A stretch of DNA of 64,000 nucleotides from Arsenicicoccus sp. oral taxon 190 (GCF_001189535.1 NZ_CP012070.1:3038001-3102000); one strand, 5' to 3'; numbered from the stretch's first letter, positions 1-8,519 are shown. Notes: generated by a model not told the origin, from the letters alone. Program-made: numbers and translations.

Positions 1-1194
1 GGCGGCGAAGTCGGCCCACAGGTCGCGGTCCAGCCGCGCCTCGGGGTCGGCGAGGTAGGCCTGGACGAGCTCGCGCACCACGACCCGCTCCTCGGCCATC
101 AGGTCGACCCGCTCGCGGGTCTGCATCACGTAGTGCGCCGCCACCGCCTTGAGCACCGCCACCTCGGCCCGCACGTCGGCCGGCACCACGAGGTTGGCGG
201 CGTAGCGCGTCAGCACGCCCGCGCCGTAGCGCTCCCGCGTCGCCCGCTCCGCGGCCCCCGCGAACCGGCCCACCAGCCGGGAGGTGAGGTCCTTGAGCCG
301 GGCCAGGTCCCGCCGCGAGCCCCCGTCGAAGCTCGCCGGGACCAGGTGCGGCACCACCAGCCGCCAGTAGGCCTCCTCCAGCGAGCCGATCTCGATATCG
401 GGGGCGTAGCGGTCACGAGCGATGGGCAGCACCTGCTCGACGGCGCCCCCGGCGTGCAGCTCGCGCGCGTCCAGCCCCCCGGAGGCGATGGCGTCCTCCA
501 CGTCGTGGACGGAGTAGGCCACGTCGTCGGACCAGTCCATCGTCTGGGCCTCGAGGCACCGGTGGCTGGTCGGAGCCCCCTCCCGCACCCAGGCGAAGGC
601 GTCCAGGTCGTCCTCGTAGACGCCGAACTTGCGGGTCGCGGTCGGCCCGTGACCGCGGGCCCAGGGGTACTTCGTCGCGGCGTCGAGGGATGCCCGCGTC
701 AGGTTGAGGCCCGCCGACCGGTCCGTCCCCGGGTGGAACCTCTTAGCCTCCAGTCGCACGAGCAGCCGGAAGGTCTGCGCGTTGCCCTCGAACCCCCCGA
801 TGTCCGCGGACACCTCGTCCAGCGCCGCCTCGCCGTTGTGGCCGAAGGGCGGGTGCCCCAGGTCGTGCGCCAGGCAGGCGGTGTCCACGACGTCGGCGTT
901 GCACCCCAGGGCTCCCCCGAGCTCCCGCCCGATCTGCGCCACCTCCAGGGAGTGCGTCAGCCGGTTGCGCACGAAGTCGCTGGAGCCCGGCCGCAGCACC
1001 TGGGTCTTGGCCGACAGCCGCCGCAGCGACGCGGAGTGCACCAGCCGCGCCCGGTCGCGGGCGAAGTCGTCCCGGTCCCCCGACTTCTGCGCCGGGTCCT
1101 CGCTCACCCACCGCTGACGGTCCGGCGGCTCGTAGCCGTCCCCCGCGACCCCGACCACCGCGACCGGCCTGCCCTGCTGCGTCATACGCCTCAT
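1..1194 (-). CDS. dgt: Deoxyguanosinetriphosphate triphosphohydrolase-like protein (partial, C-terminus off the left edge)
   Basis: This HD-domain phosphohydrolase of the dGTPase family would hydrolyse dNTPs to nucleoside plus triphosphate in the cytoplasm. About 398 codons are visible and the frame is still open at base 1, so only the last few dozen residues are missing. The metal-binding HD signature is intact: His81 in RLTHSLEVAQ, His110-Asp111 in LAHDLGHPPFGHNGE, and a later Asp in WSDDVAYSVHDVED. I chose the ATG at 1194 because an AGGAGG lies five bases upstream; ATGs at 1197 and 1185 are alternatives. In actinobacteria this gene normally sits next to dusB and upstream of dnaG, which fits the dusB gene at 2.4-3.6 kb. 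Confidence 0.93.
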   Translation of the reverse strand, partial: MRRMTQQGRPVAVVGVAGDGYEPPDRQRWVSEDPAQKSGDRDDFARDRARLVHSASLRRLSAKTQVLRPGSSDFVRNRLTHSLEVAQIGRELGGALGCNADVVDTACLAHDLGHPPFGHNGEAALDEVSADIGGFEGNAQTFRLLVRLEAKRFHPGTDRSAGLNLTRASLDAATKYPWARGHGPTATRKFGVYEDDLDAFAWVREGAPTSHRCLEAQTMDWSDDVAYSVHDVEDAIASGGLDARELHAGGAVEQVLPIARDRYAPDIEIGSLEEAYWRLVVPHLVPASFDGGSRRDLARLKDLTSRLVGRFAGAAERATRERYGAGVLTRYAANLVVPADVRAEVAVLKAVAAHYVMQTRERVDLMAEERVVVRELVQAYLADPEARLDRDLWADFAA

Positions 1195-1323
1195 CATCCC
1201 CTCCTGCACCTGCCCCGCACGGTAGTCGCGACCACTGACAGACCCCGGGGCAACCTGATGGCCCGCTGGGATGTCAGGATGGTGAGCGCGGATGCTCCGC
1301 GCCTCGTCTCGGGGGGAAGTCAC

Positions 1324-1455
1324 ATGAGCACCAAGCGCATCGCGCCCTACGTCCTGATCGTCCTGCTGGCGCTGGGAGGCGCCCAGGCCGGCATCGCGGC
1401 ACGGCACGCCGACGCCGCGACCAGCGCGAGCCAGTCCATCTCCGCCGGGCGCTGA
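1324..1455 (+). CDS. Small predicted secreted or membrane peptide, 43 aa
   Basis: A 43-residue ORF starts with ATG after a GGGGGGAAG purine tract. It has a Lys-Arg near the N-terminus, a hydrophobic stretch (residues 7-24, APYVLIVLLALGGAQAGIA) and a short Ala/Ser-rich tail. This looks like a single membrane segment or a signal peptide with a very short mature part. I do not recognise a family. It is divergent from dgt and followed 43 bases later by the sulfurtransferase gene. The clear ribosome-binding site and sensible composition argue for a real gene, but its length makes the call tentative. Confidence 0.5.
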   Translation: MSTKRIAPYVLIVLLALGGAQAGIAARHADAATSASQSISAGR

Positions 1456-1498
1456 CCCCGCCGCCCGGGCGCCCGTCACGGCGCCTACGCTGTCGGGC

Positions 1499-2365
1499 AT
1501 GACCGCCCCCGAGCTCACCCAGCGTCCGCTCCTGTCCGTCCACGAGCTGAGCCAGGCCCTGCAGGCCCCCGACCAGCACCGCCCGGTCGTGCTCGACGTC
1601 CGCTACCAGGTGGGGCGCTCCGACGGGCGTGAGCAGCACGCGGCGGGGCACATCCCCGGCGCCGCCTACCTCGACCTCGACACCGTCCTCGCCCACGTCC
1701 GGGAGGACGGTCGTGGCGGTCGGCACCCGCTGCCCGAGCCGGAGCGGCTGCAGGCCGGGCTCCGCGCGGCAGGTGTGCGGTCGGACAGCCAGGTGGTGGT
1801 CTACGACGACTGGCGCTCCATCGCCGCGGCCCGGGCCTGGTGGTTGCTGCGGCACGCCGGCCACGCCCAGGTGAGCGTCCTCGACGGCGGGTGGCAGGCC
1901 TGGCAGGCCGCCGACCTGCCGGTGGAGACCGGCGAGGTCGTCCCGCAGGAGGGCGACGTGACGGTGGCGCCCGGTCGGCTCACCGTGCTGGACGCCGACC
2001 AGGCCCAGCGCTACGCGCAGAGCGGGACCCTGCTGGACGCCCGGCCGGCCAACCGGTTCCGGGGCGAGGACGAGACGGTCGATCCCGTCGCCGGTCACAT
2101 CCCCGGCGCCGTCTCGCTGCCGGCGCTGGAGCTGGTGGACGAGACGGGGCGGTTCCTGCCGCGCGAGCAGCTCACCAAGGCCTTCCACGACCGCGACGTC
2201 CGGGACGGCGGCGCGGTCGCGGTCTACTGCGGCTCCGGGGTGCAGGCCTGCCACGTCGCGCTCGCGGCGGCGGCGGTGGGCCTCAGCGGCGACCTCGCGG
2301 TCTACGCCGGGTCGTGGAGCGACTACATCACCGACCCGGGCCGGCCGGTCGCGACCGGCGCCTGA
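1499..2365 (+). CDS. sseA: Thiosulfate/3-mercaptopyruvate sulfurtransferase (two rhodanese domains)
   Basis: This 288-residue protein has tandem rhodanese domains, the usual layout for the SseA/CysA2 group. The N-terminal domain (about residues 10-140) is inactive, and the C-terminal domain carries the catalytic loop CGSGV with Cys244. The CGSGV loop is the form associated with 3-mercaptopyruvate as sulfur donor; which donor is used in vivo cannot be told from sequence. Typical neighbouring motifs are present: VVYDDW, WWLLRHAGH and DARPANRFRGE. The product should act in the cytoplasm in sulfur transfer or cyanide detoxification. The gene is convergent with dusB. Confidence 0.92.
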   Translation: MTAPELTQRPLLSVHELSQALQAPDQHRPVVLDVRYQVGRSDGREQHAAGHIPGAAYLDLDTVLAHVREDGRGGRHPLPEPERLQAGLRAAGVRSDSQVVVYDDWRSIAAARAWWLLRHAGHAQVSVLDGGWQAWQAADLPVETGEVVPQEGDVTVAPGRLTVLDADQAQRYAQSGTLLDARPANRFRGEDETVDPVAGHIPGAVSLPALELVDETGRFLPREQLTKAFHDRDVRDGGAVAVYCGSGVQACHVALAAAAVGLSGDLAVYAGSWSDYITDPGRPVATGA

Positions 2366-2375
2366 GCGCCCGAGG

Positions 2376-2386
2376 CCGTATGCCGC
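2376..2386 (+). repeat. Copy of the 11-bp motif CCGTATGCCGC
   Basis: An intergenic copy of a motif found at least 12 times in this window. It lies between the convergent stop codons of sseA and dusB. Confidence 0.6.
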
Positions 2387-2404
2387 ACGCCCCGCCTCGC
2401 GCGA

Positions 2405-3592
2405 TCAGCCGCCGCTGACGCTCAGCTCCGCCTCGGCGATCAGCCGCTGCTGGCGCTCGTCGATCTGCGGCGAGTCCAGCCAGCCGTCGGGCAGGGCCAC
2501 CGCCTTGGGCGAGCCTGCGCGGCCGCGCGGGCCCTCGGCGGCGTCGCCCGGCCACGGCTGGTCGCCGTCGAGGGAGGCGATCAGCGCGTCCAGGGCGGCC
2601 AGGGAGTCGACCAGGGCCAGCTGGTTGCGGATCTCGTGGCCGGCGGGGAATCCCTTGAGGTACCACGCGATGTGCTTGCGGATGTCGCGGCAGGCCTTGG
2701 TCTCGTCCTCGTAGAAGTCCGCGAGGTAGCGGGCGTGCCGACGCATGGTCTCGCCCACCTCGGCCAGCGCGGGGCGGGCGCGGTAGGTCACCCCCGCGAA
2801 GGCCGCCGCCAGGTCCGCGAACAACCACGGTCGCCCGAGGCAGCCACGACCCACGACGACCCCGTCGCACCCGGTCTCGCGCACCATCCGCACGGCGTCC
2901 TCGGCGGACCAGATGTCGCCGTTGCCGAGCACCGGGATGGTCGTCACGGCCTCCTTGAGCCGGCCGATCGTGGACCAGTCGGCCTGCCCCGAGTAGTGCT
3001 GGTTGGCCGTCCGACCGTGCAGCGCGACGGCCGAGGCGCCCTCCTGCTCGGCGATCCGGCCCGCCTCGAGGTAGGTGACGTGGTCGGCGTCGATGCCGAC
3101 GCGCATCTTGACGGTCACCGGGATGTCGTAGGGCGCGGCCTCGCGCACCGCTGCGCGCACGATCGCCCGGAACCACTCGGTCTTCCACGGCAGCGCGGAG
3201 CCACCCCCCTTGCGGGTCACCTTGGGGACAGGGCAGCCGAAGTTCATGTCGATGTGGTCGGCGCGGTCCTCGGTCGCGATGATCCGGGCGGCCTGGCCGA
3301 CGGTGACCGGGTCCACGCCATACAGCTGGATCCCGCGGGGAGACTCGTCCTCGTCCATCTCGATGAGCTTCATGGTCAACGGCACCCGCTCGACGAGCGC
3401 GCGCGTCGTGATCATCTCTGAGACAAACAGCTGCTTGGCTCCCCCAGCCCCGGCCGCGGCCAATCCCATATCGCCATACTCACGACACAGGCGCCGGAAG
3501 GCGCGGTTGGTGATCCCCGCCATCGGGGCGAGGACGACGGGCGACTCATAGGTGTGGCGGCCGATGACGAGGGGCGGGAGGACGGCAGTCAT
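2405..3592 (-). CDS. dusB: tRNA-dihydrouridine synthase B
   Basis: An FMN-dependent enzyme that reduces uridine to dihydrouridine in the tRNA D-loop. The 395-residue protein has the family start VLAPMAGITNRAFRRL, the catalytic cysteine in MNFGCPVPKV, the FMN-binding VKMRVG and LHGRT segments, and the phosphate-binding GNGDIW and VVVGRGCLGRPW loops. The start ATG at 3592 is preceded by GGAGGGG, closely spaced, and by a GACAAT that could serve as a -10 box. The C-terminal extension (last 60 residues, with DGDQPWPGD) is normal for actinobacterial DusB. Divergent from the PPOX-type gene at 3639. Confidence 0.95.
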   Translation of the reverse strand: MTAVLPPLVIGRHTYESPVVLAPMAGITNRAFRRLCREYGDMGLAAAGAGGAKQLFVSEMITTRALVERVPLTMKLIEMDEDESPRGIQLYGVDPVTVGQAARIIATEDRADHIDMNFGCPVPKVTRKGGGSALPWKTEWFRAIVRAAVREAAPYDIPVTVKMRVGIDADHVTYLEAGRIAEQEGASAVALHGRTANQHYSGQADWSTIGRLKEAVTTIPVLGNGDIWSAEDAVRMVRETGCDGVVVGRGCLGRPWLFADLAAAFAGVTYRARPALAEVGETMRRHARYLADFYEDETKACRDIRKHIAWYLKGFPAGHEIRNQLALVDSLAALDALIASLDGDQPWPGDAAEGPRGRAGSPKAVALPDGWLDSPQIDERQQRLIAEAELSVSGG

Positions 3593-3638
3593 ATCCCCTC
3601 CATTGTCTCAGGCGCCCGAGGGTTGGGAGGATGACGCC

Positions 3639-4298
3639 ATGAGCGGTGCGCGGGGGCAGGTCCAGACGGTCACGACAGCGGCCAGGCTGCGGGAGATCGT
3701 CGGGGAGCCCGGCGAGAGGGCGCGGACGAAGGTGCGCCCCGTCCTCGACGGCGACGACCGAGCCTGGTTGGCGGCCGCCACGTTGTGCTTCCTCGCCACG
3801 AGCGACGCGGCGGGACGGTGCGACGTCAGCCCCAAGGGGGACCCGCCCGGTCGCCTCGTGCACGTCGTCGATGACACAACCCTTGCGATCGGTGAGCGCC
3901 CCGGCAACCGCCGCGTCGACGGCTACCTCAACGTCCTCGACAACCCCCGCGTCGGGATGGTGTTCGTCGTGCCGGGCCGGTCGGACGTCCTGCGCGTCAA
4001 CGGCGTCGCCACGCTGGTCGAGGACGCGCCGTGGTTCGCCGACCTCACGGTGCAGGGGCGCCGGCCCGTCCTGGCCCTGATGGTGCACGTCGAGGAGGTA
4101 TTCGGGCACTGCGCCAAGGCCTTGGTCCGCTCCCAGGCCTGGCACCCCAAGACCTGGGACCCGGCCGGGGTGACGGACGTCAGCGCGAGTGCCCGCCAGC
4201 GGCGCGCCCGAGGGTTGCCGGACCTGCACGCCGCCATCACCGACGTCGGGCAGCTCGAGCAGGCCCAGGTCGACTCGTATGACGTGCCGCTGTACTGA
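3639..4298 (+). CDS. Pyridoxamine 5'-phosphate oxidase-family FMN protein (MSMEG_1061-like)
   Basis: A 219-residue split-barrel flavoprotein of the PPOX superfamily. The core LAAATLCFLATSDAAGRCDVSPKGDPPG and the LAIGERPGNRRVDGYLNVLDNPRVG region are typical of the FMN/F420-binding fold. The C-terminal segment FGHCAKALVRSQAW matches the subgroup often called the MSMEG_1061 family. The substrate is unknown; it is not the pdxH enzyme of vitamin B6 synthesis. The ATG at 3639 was chosen because the family signature begins shortly after it; a GGGAGG lies about nine bases upstream. Confidence 0.85.
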   Translation: MSGARGQVQTVTTAARLREIVGEPGERARTKVRPVLDGDDRAWLAAATLCFLATSDAAGRCDVSPKGDPPGRLVHVVDDTTLAIGERPGNRRVDGYLNVLDNPRVGMVFVVPGRSDVLRVNGVATLVEDAPWFADLTVQGRRPVLALMVHVEEVFGHCAKALVRSQAWHPKTWDPAGVTDVSASARQRRARGLPDLHAAITDVGQLEQAQVDSYDVPLY

Positions 4299-4353
4299 CC
4301 GCCACCGTCCCGTCTCGCCGTGCCGCGCCCCGCGGACGGCTCCGGAGCCGCCG

Positions 4354-4647
4354 TCAGCCGTCGAGGTCCGTGACCCACTCGCTGAGCAGCGTCCACGTGG
4401 CGAATCCGGCGACACCCGCCTTGAAGGCCTGCCGCTGGCGTGCGTCGCCCGGGTCGAGCGGCCGGGCGACGGCGACGGCCCCGAGGGCGTTGAGGCTCGC
4501 CCAGAGGGCGTTCACCGCGGGGCCGGAGCGTCGGCCCGCCAGCGGTGTGAGCTGGGTGGCGCCGACGACGGCGGCGTAGGCGTGCGGGGTGGCGTTGGCC
4601 GCCAGGACCCCCGAGCAGAAGGCGCGCAGCAGACGAGGTGTAGGCAT
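4354..4647 (-). CDS. Hypothetical small membrane-associated protein, 97 aa
   Basis: A 97-residue protein I do not recognise. It contains two weakly hydrophobic Ala-rich stretches, about residues 8-32 and 45-62, and ends with a more hydrophobic segment FKAGVAGFATWTLLSEW. It may be a small membrane protein. The gene is convergent with the PPOX gene and divergent from the M23 gene. There is no good Shine-Dalgarno before the ATG, so translation may be leaderless. Confidence 0.55.
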   Translation of the reverse strand: MPTPRLLRAFCSGVLAANATPHAYAAVVGATQLTPLAGRRSGPAVNALWASLNALGAVAVARPLDPGDARQRQAFKAGVAGFATWTLLSEWVTDLDG

Positions 4648-4775
4648 ACCGTCAGCGTGCCCGCCCGGGCGAGCGGACGTCCAGGGTGCCGCGGCCGGGG
4701 CTCCCCTTCCGCGAGGGGCCCGCGGCCAGCAGGCAGGGACCTGCCCTGCTGGCCGCGCCTCCTGAGGAGGACCGG

Positions 4776-5402
4776 ATGACTGCCGTGGACCTCGCTTACC
4801 CCTTCACCGGTCGTTGGCTGGTGCAGAACTCCCCCGCCGACCGCGTGCCGAGCCACGGGACCTCCGCGTTCGCGAGCTCGTACGCGATCGACTTCGTGCC
4901 CCTCGGCGAGGACAGCCGCACCGCCCCCGTGCGGGCGCGCACGTGGGTGCGGCCCGAGCCACCGGTGGCGTTTCCCGGCTTCGGACGCCGGCTGCTCGCA
5001 CCGGTCGACGGCGTGGTGCTGGCGGCCAGCGACGCCATGCCTGACCACGAGGCGTACCGAGGACTCCCATCGGTCGTCTACGCGGTGACCCAGGGTCGAC
5101 GCGCCGCGGCGGGGTGGGGCGCATTGGCGGGCAACCATGTCCTGATGCGCACCGGCGCCGGTGTCGTCGTCGCCCTCTGCCACCTGCGTGGGTCGAGCCT
5201 GGTGGTCCGGGTGGGCGACCGGCTGCGGGCCGGGCAGCCGGTGGGTGCCTGCGGCAACTCCGGCAACAGCACGGAGCCGCACGTCCACGTGCAGGCCATG
5301 GACGGCCCTGACCCCTCGCGGGCCGGCGCCGTGCCCATCACGTTCGGAGGGAGCGTGCCCCGCAGCGGCAGGGTGGTCCAGGCGGCTCTCCCGCAGCCCT
5401 GA
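4776..5402 (+). CDS. M23-family (LytM-like) peptidase without signal peptide
   Basis: A 208-residue protein resembling M23 zinc metallopeptidases. The putative ligands are a His and an Asp in PSHGTSAFASSYAIDF and the HxH of EPHVHVQ. The beta-barrel core GNHVLMRTGAGVVVALCHL and VGDRLRAGQPVGACGNSGNS is typical of LytM domains. GAGGAGG sits five bases before the ATG at 4776, so the start is firm. No signal peptide or membrane segment is visible, which is unusual for a cell-wall peptidase; it may be exported another way or act on another substrate. The neighbouring genes give no functional hint. Confidence 0.8.
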   Translation: MTAVDLAYPFTGRWLVQNSPADRVPSHGTSAFASSYAIDFVPLGEDSRTAPVRARTWVRPEPPVAFPGFGRRLLAPVDGVVLAASDAMPDHEAYRGLPSVVYAVTQGRRAAAGWGALAGNHVLMRTGAGVVVALCHLRGSSLVVRVGDRLRAGQPVGACGNSGNSTEPHVHVQAMDGPDPSRAGAVPITFGGSVPRSGRVVQAALPQP

Positions 5403-5451
5403 CCTCGGCCGTGTTCACCCGAGGGGACACGAAAGAGGAGAGACTGAGGGC

Positions 5452-5589
5452 GTGCCTATCGACCCCGGGCTCTCCATCGCCCTCAGCCTCGACGAGCTGA
5501 GGGAAGTCGCACGCTTCGCGGTCGCCCCCGCCGAGGAGGCTCTTGCCCTTCTCACCTGCGCCAGGGCGACCGGCTCGTGCTGCTGCTGA
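5452..5589 (+). pseudogene. N-terminal fragment of an Imm5-like 'putative immunity protein'
   Basis: The reading frame from a GTG at 5452 encodes DPGLSIALSLDELREVARFAVAPAEEAL, which resembles the first 30 residues of actinobacterial proteins annotated as putative immunity proteins (Imm5-like). The frame then departs from the family and stops after 45 codons. The point of departure coincides with the start of recognisable RelE-type toxin sequence in another frame. This looks like a fragment left by a deletion. Family assignment is by memory of the N-terminal pattern and is tentative. Confidence 0.4.
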
Positions 5590-5669
5590 CCGGGGGCGAC
5601 AAGTCCACCCAGGAGGCAGATATCCGGGAAGCCCACCGGATCGCCGCGGAATGGAGGAAGAACTCATGA
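5556..5669 (+). pseudogene. C-terminal remnant of a RelE/HigB-type toxin
   Basis: The last 37 codons before the antitoxin encode a block ending LVLLLTGGDKSTQ, then EADIREAHRIAAEWRKNS. This is the conserved C-terminus of addiction-module killer proteins of the RelE/HigB superfamily. The rest of the toxin (roughly 60 residues) is absent: upstream sequence in this frame does not look like the family. The stop codon overlaps the antitoxin start as ATGA, the usual arrangement for this module. The remnant is therefore a truncated toxin that is probably not functional. Confidence 0.7.
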
Positions 5670-5962
5670 CCAACGCAGCCGTTGCTCCCTTCGACAGTGC
5701 CGACTACCTCAACACCTTCGACGATGTGGCCGCCTATCTGGAAGCTGTCCTCGAGGACGCCAAGGACGATCCGAAGGTCATCGCGGCAGCGCTGGGGCCC
5801 GTTGCTCGTTCTCGCAATCTCAGCGAGATCGCGCGACAGGCGGGCATGAGCCGGGAGGGTCTCTACAAGGCGCTGTCCGCGGACGGCAACCCCTCCCTGG
5901 CCACCGTCGTCAAGGTTGCCCATGCCCTCGGCCTTCGCCTGCACTTTGCAGCCACTGCCTGA
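5666..5962 (+). CDS. Addiction-module antidote protein (HTH, HigA/HI1420-like), probably orphaned
   Basis: A 98-residue antitoxin of the downstream-antidote family. It starts with the typical FDSADYLNTFDDVAAYLEAVLEDA block and continues into a helix-turn-helix, ALGPVARSRNLSEIARQAGMSREGLYKALS, then DGNPSLATVVKVAHALGLRLHF. It normally binds and neutralises the RelE-type toxin encoded immediately upstream and represses the operon. Here only the C-terminal tail of that toxin remains, although the ATGA overlap is preserved. The antitoxin itself looks intact, so it may now act only as a DNA-binding protein or neutralise a toxin encoded elsewhere. Confidence 0.88.
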   Translation: MTNAAVAPFDSADYLNTFDDVAAYLEAVLEDAKDDPKVIAAALGPVARSRNLSEIARQAGMSREGLYKALSADGNPSLATVVKVAHALGLRLHFAATA

Positions 5963-6015
5963 CCCACGCGTCCGAGGTGAGTGCTGACAGGATCTCCCAG
6001 CCAGCCAGCCAGGGC

Positions 6016-6654
6016 CTACAGAGTCGGCATGCCGAGGGCCCGCCGAACCGCACCCGCCGTCCACGCGCCCAGCAGCGCCCCAACGACCACGTCGGAGGGG
6101 TGGTGCATCCCCCGATAGACGCGGGACGCGGCGACGCTGACCGGCACACCCCACCGCACCGCGTGGGCGAGCCTCCGCGAGCCGGGCACGTCCCGGCGGG
6201 CCAGGGCGTGCGCCACGGTCAGGCTCATCGCGGTGGTGGCGCCGGTGTGCCCCGACGGGAAGCTCGAGGTGTGCGCGGGCTTGTCCAACCACGGCACGTC
6301 CGGCCGCGCCCGCCCCACCACGCGCGCGGCGTTCATGAAGCCCACCGTCTCGACGGTGATGGCGGCGAGCGGCGCGACGGCCTCGCGCACGCTGCCCGTC
6401 TCGCGCCACAGCCACCCGCCGTAGACGAGCGACATGGCGATGGTGGCGGGCGTGTCGGCATACGTGGACGGCACCCAGGTGAGGGCGTTGCCGAGCGGTG
6501 TGCGGTGGCGCACGCACCACCGGTTGAGCTCGTCCTCGGCGGGCCATCCGCGCAGCGGCCCCTCGATGACCCGGCCAAGCACCGCGATGCCGGCGCTGAT
6601 CACCGCCCCGGGGACGACGACCTCACGCACCCACGGCTGCCAGACCTCGCTCAT
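6016..6654 (-). CDS. PAP2-family (phosphatidic acid phosphatase type 2) membrane phosphatase
   Basis: A 212-residue integral membrane phosphatase. Two of the three catalytic motifs are clear: FPSGHTG, and SRVYRGMHHPSDVV (the SRxxxxxHxxxD motif). The first motif reads RVVGRARP, with Arg instead of the usual Lys. Hydrophobic segments are visible around residues 12-28, 65-85 and 95-112 and near the C-terminus. The substrate could be a lipid phosphate such as undecaprenyl pyrophosphate or phosphatidic acid; sequence alone does not decide. Confidence 0.88.
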   Translation of the reverse strand: MSEVWQPWVREVVVPGAVISAGIAVLGRVIEGPLRGWPAEDELNRWCVRHRTPLGNALTWVPSTYADTPATIAMSLVYGGWLWRETGSVREAVAPLAAITVETVGFMNAARVVGRARPDVPWLDKPAHTSSFPSGHTGATTAMSLTVAHALARRDVPGSRRLAHAVRWGVPVSVAASRVYRGMHHPSDVVVGALLGAWTAGAVRRALGMPTL

Positions 6655-6717
6655 GGCGCCGACCCTAGCCGAGCGGAGGACGACGAGCGCCGTATGGCGG
6701 CCGCCACCCCCTCGCGC

Positions 6718-7392
6718 TCAGCCGCGGTGGCCGGCGAGCAGCTGCTCGAACGGCGTGACGGCCCCGAGGCCGACGCCCGAGGACCGGGCGGGGCGGGTGG
6801 GGGCGTGGTCCTGCTCGCCCTCGGCGAAGCCGGCCACCGCCCCGGACTCCGCGACGACCAGGGAGGCCAGCTCCGAGGCCGCGCGCCGCACCCGGGACGA
6901 CAGCCCGGCCCCGGCCTCCCCGCCGCCGAAGTCCTCGGTGGCGGCGAACACCCCGGTGGGGACCACCACGGCGCGCAGGTAGGTGAACAGCGGGCGCATC
7001 GCGAAGTCCAGCGCGAGCGAGTGCCGGGGCGTGCCCGCGGTGGCGGCAATGATCGTCGGCATCCCGGTGAGGGCGTCCGGCGACAGGCTGTCGACGAACA
7101 TCTTGAACAGCCCCGCGTAGCTCGCGCTGAAGACAGGGGTGACGGCGATCAGGCCGTCGGCTCCCGACACGAGCTCGCGGGCCCGGTCCAGGGCGGGGGT
7201 CGAGCGACCACCGCTGGTCATGAGCTGGGCGAGGTCGGTGGCGAGCTCGCGCAGCTCGATCACCTCGACCTGCGTCGCCTCGCCGCGGGCGGTCACCTGC
7301 GCGGTGACCGCCGAGGCGATCTGGTCGGCGAGCAGCCGGGTCGAGGACGGCGTGGACAGTCCGGCGGTGACGACGGTGATGCGGCGCGTCAT
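6718..7392 (-). CDS. NADPH-dependent FMN reductase, CE1759 family
   Basis: A 224-residue flavodoxin-fold reductase that should supply reduced FMN to the partner monooxygenase encoded just upstream in the operon. The N-terminal ITVVTAGLSTPSSTRLLADQI replaces the usual SxR-S phosphate-binding loop of FMN reductases. ADGLIAVTPVFSASYAGLFKMFVDSL is the standard second FMN-binding loop. Its start overlaps the stop of the luciferase-like gene by four bases (ATGA). The pairing matches the CE1758/CE1759 duo known from other actinobacteria. Confidence 0.9.
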   Translation of the reverse strand: MTRRITVVTAGLSTPSSTRLLADQIASAVTAQVTARGEATQVEVIELRELATDLAQLMTSGGRSTPALDRARELVSGADGLIAVTPVFSASYAGLFKMFVDSLSPDALTGMPTIIAATAGTPRHSLALDFAMRPLFTYLRAVVVPTGVFAATEDFGGGEAGAGLSSRVRRAASELASLVVAESGAVAGFAEGEQDHAPTRPARSSGVGLGAVTPFEQLLAGHRG

Positions 7393-8519
7393 ACGGTCTC
7401 CTCCTCACGGGAGCGGGCGGGCACGACGAGGTGGTGCGGGGACTCGGGGCCGGCGGCCACGAGCGAGGCGTGGGTGGGCGGGTCGCTCGGCACGTGCGCG
7501 GGGCGACGGCGGTCGAACTCCGCCCGCAGCACCGGGGCGACCTCGCGGCCGAGGATCTCGATCTGCTCGAGCACGACCTCCAGCGGCAGACCCGCGTGGT
7601 CCATCAGGAAGAGCTGGCGCTGGTAGTCGCCGACGTAGTCGGCCGAGGCCAGGGTGCGCTCGATGACCATCTCGGGCGTGCCCACCGTCAGCGGCGTGTA
7701 GCCGGTGAACTCCTCCAGGGACGGGCCGTGGCCGTAGACGGGCGCCACGTCGAAGTAGGGCCGGAAGCGGCGCTTGGCCTCGGCCTCGGTCCCGGCCATG
7801 AAGGCCTGACCGCCGAGCCCCACGATCGCCTGGTCCGCGGCGCCGTGGCCGTAGTGCTCGAACCGCTGGCGGTAGAGCGCCACCATCTGCTCGGTGTGCT
7901 CCTTGTTCCAGAAGATGTGGTTGTGGAAGAACCCGTCGCCGTAGTAGGCCGCCTGCTCGGCGATCTCGGGGCTGCGGATCGACCCGTGCCACACGAAGGG
8001 CGGCGTGCCGTCGAGCGGCGCCGGGGTCGAGGTGTAGCCGTGCAGCGGCGTGCGGAACTGGCCCTGCCAGTCGACGACCGGCTCCCGCCACAGCCGCCGC
8101 AGCAGGTGGTAGTTCTCGATGGCGAGCGGGATGCCCTGCCGGATGTCCTTGCCGAACCACGGGTAGACCGGGCCGGTGTTGCCGCGCCCCATCATCAGGT
8201 CGACGCGGCCGCCCGACAGGTGCTGCAGCATCGCGTAGTCCTCGGCGAGCTTGACCGGGTCGTTGGTCGTGATCAGCGTGGTCGCGGTGCTGAGCAGCAG
8301 CCGCTCGGTCTTGGCGGCGATGTAGCCGAGGTGCGTCGTCGGCGACGACGGCACGAACGGCGGGTTGTGGTGCTCCCCCGTCGCGAAGACGTCGAGGCCG
8401 ACCTCCTCGGCCTTGAGCGCGATCTGGGTCATCGCGTCGATGCGCTCGTGCTCGGTGGGGGTGCGACCGGTCGTCGGGTCCTGGGTCACGTCGCCGACGG
8501 TGAAGATGCCAAGCTGCAT
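7389..8519 (-). CDS. LLM-class FMN-dependent monooxygenase, CE1758 family
   Basis: A 376-residue luciferase-like monooxygenase, a (beta/alpha)8 protein that uses reduced FMN and oxygen. Recognisable blocks are MQLGIFTVGDV at the N-terminus, GLDVFATGEHHNPPFVPSSP, LMMGRGNTGPVYPWFG, and PFVWHGSIRSPEIAEQAAYYGDGFFHN. The ATG at 8519 is preceded by GGAGGAGG five bases upstream, which decides it over the ATG at 8534. It forms a two-gene operon with the FMN reductase. The organic substrate is unknown. An inverted repeat just upstream (8542-8555) suggests control by a MarR- or TetR-type repressor. Confidence 0.92.
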   Translation of the reverse strand: MQLGIFTVGDVTQDPTTGRTPTEHERIDAMTQIALKAEEVGLDVFATGEHHNPPFVPSSPTTHLGYIAAKTERLLLSTATTLITTNDPVKLAEDYAMLQHLSGGRVDLMMGRGNTGPVYPWFGKDIRQGIPLAIENYHLLRRLWREPVVDWQGQFRTPLHGYTSTPAPLDGTPPFVWHGSIRSPEIAEQAAYYGDGFFHNHIFWNKEHTEQMVALYRQRFEHYGHGAADQAIVGLGGQAFMAGTEAEAKRRFRPYFDVAPVYGHGPSLEEFTGYTPLTVGTPEMVIERTLASADYVGDYQRQLFLMDHAGLPLEVVLEQIEILGREVAPVLRAEFDRRRPAHVPSDPPTHASLVAAGPESPHHLVVPARSREEETV

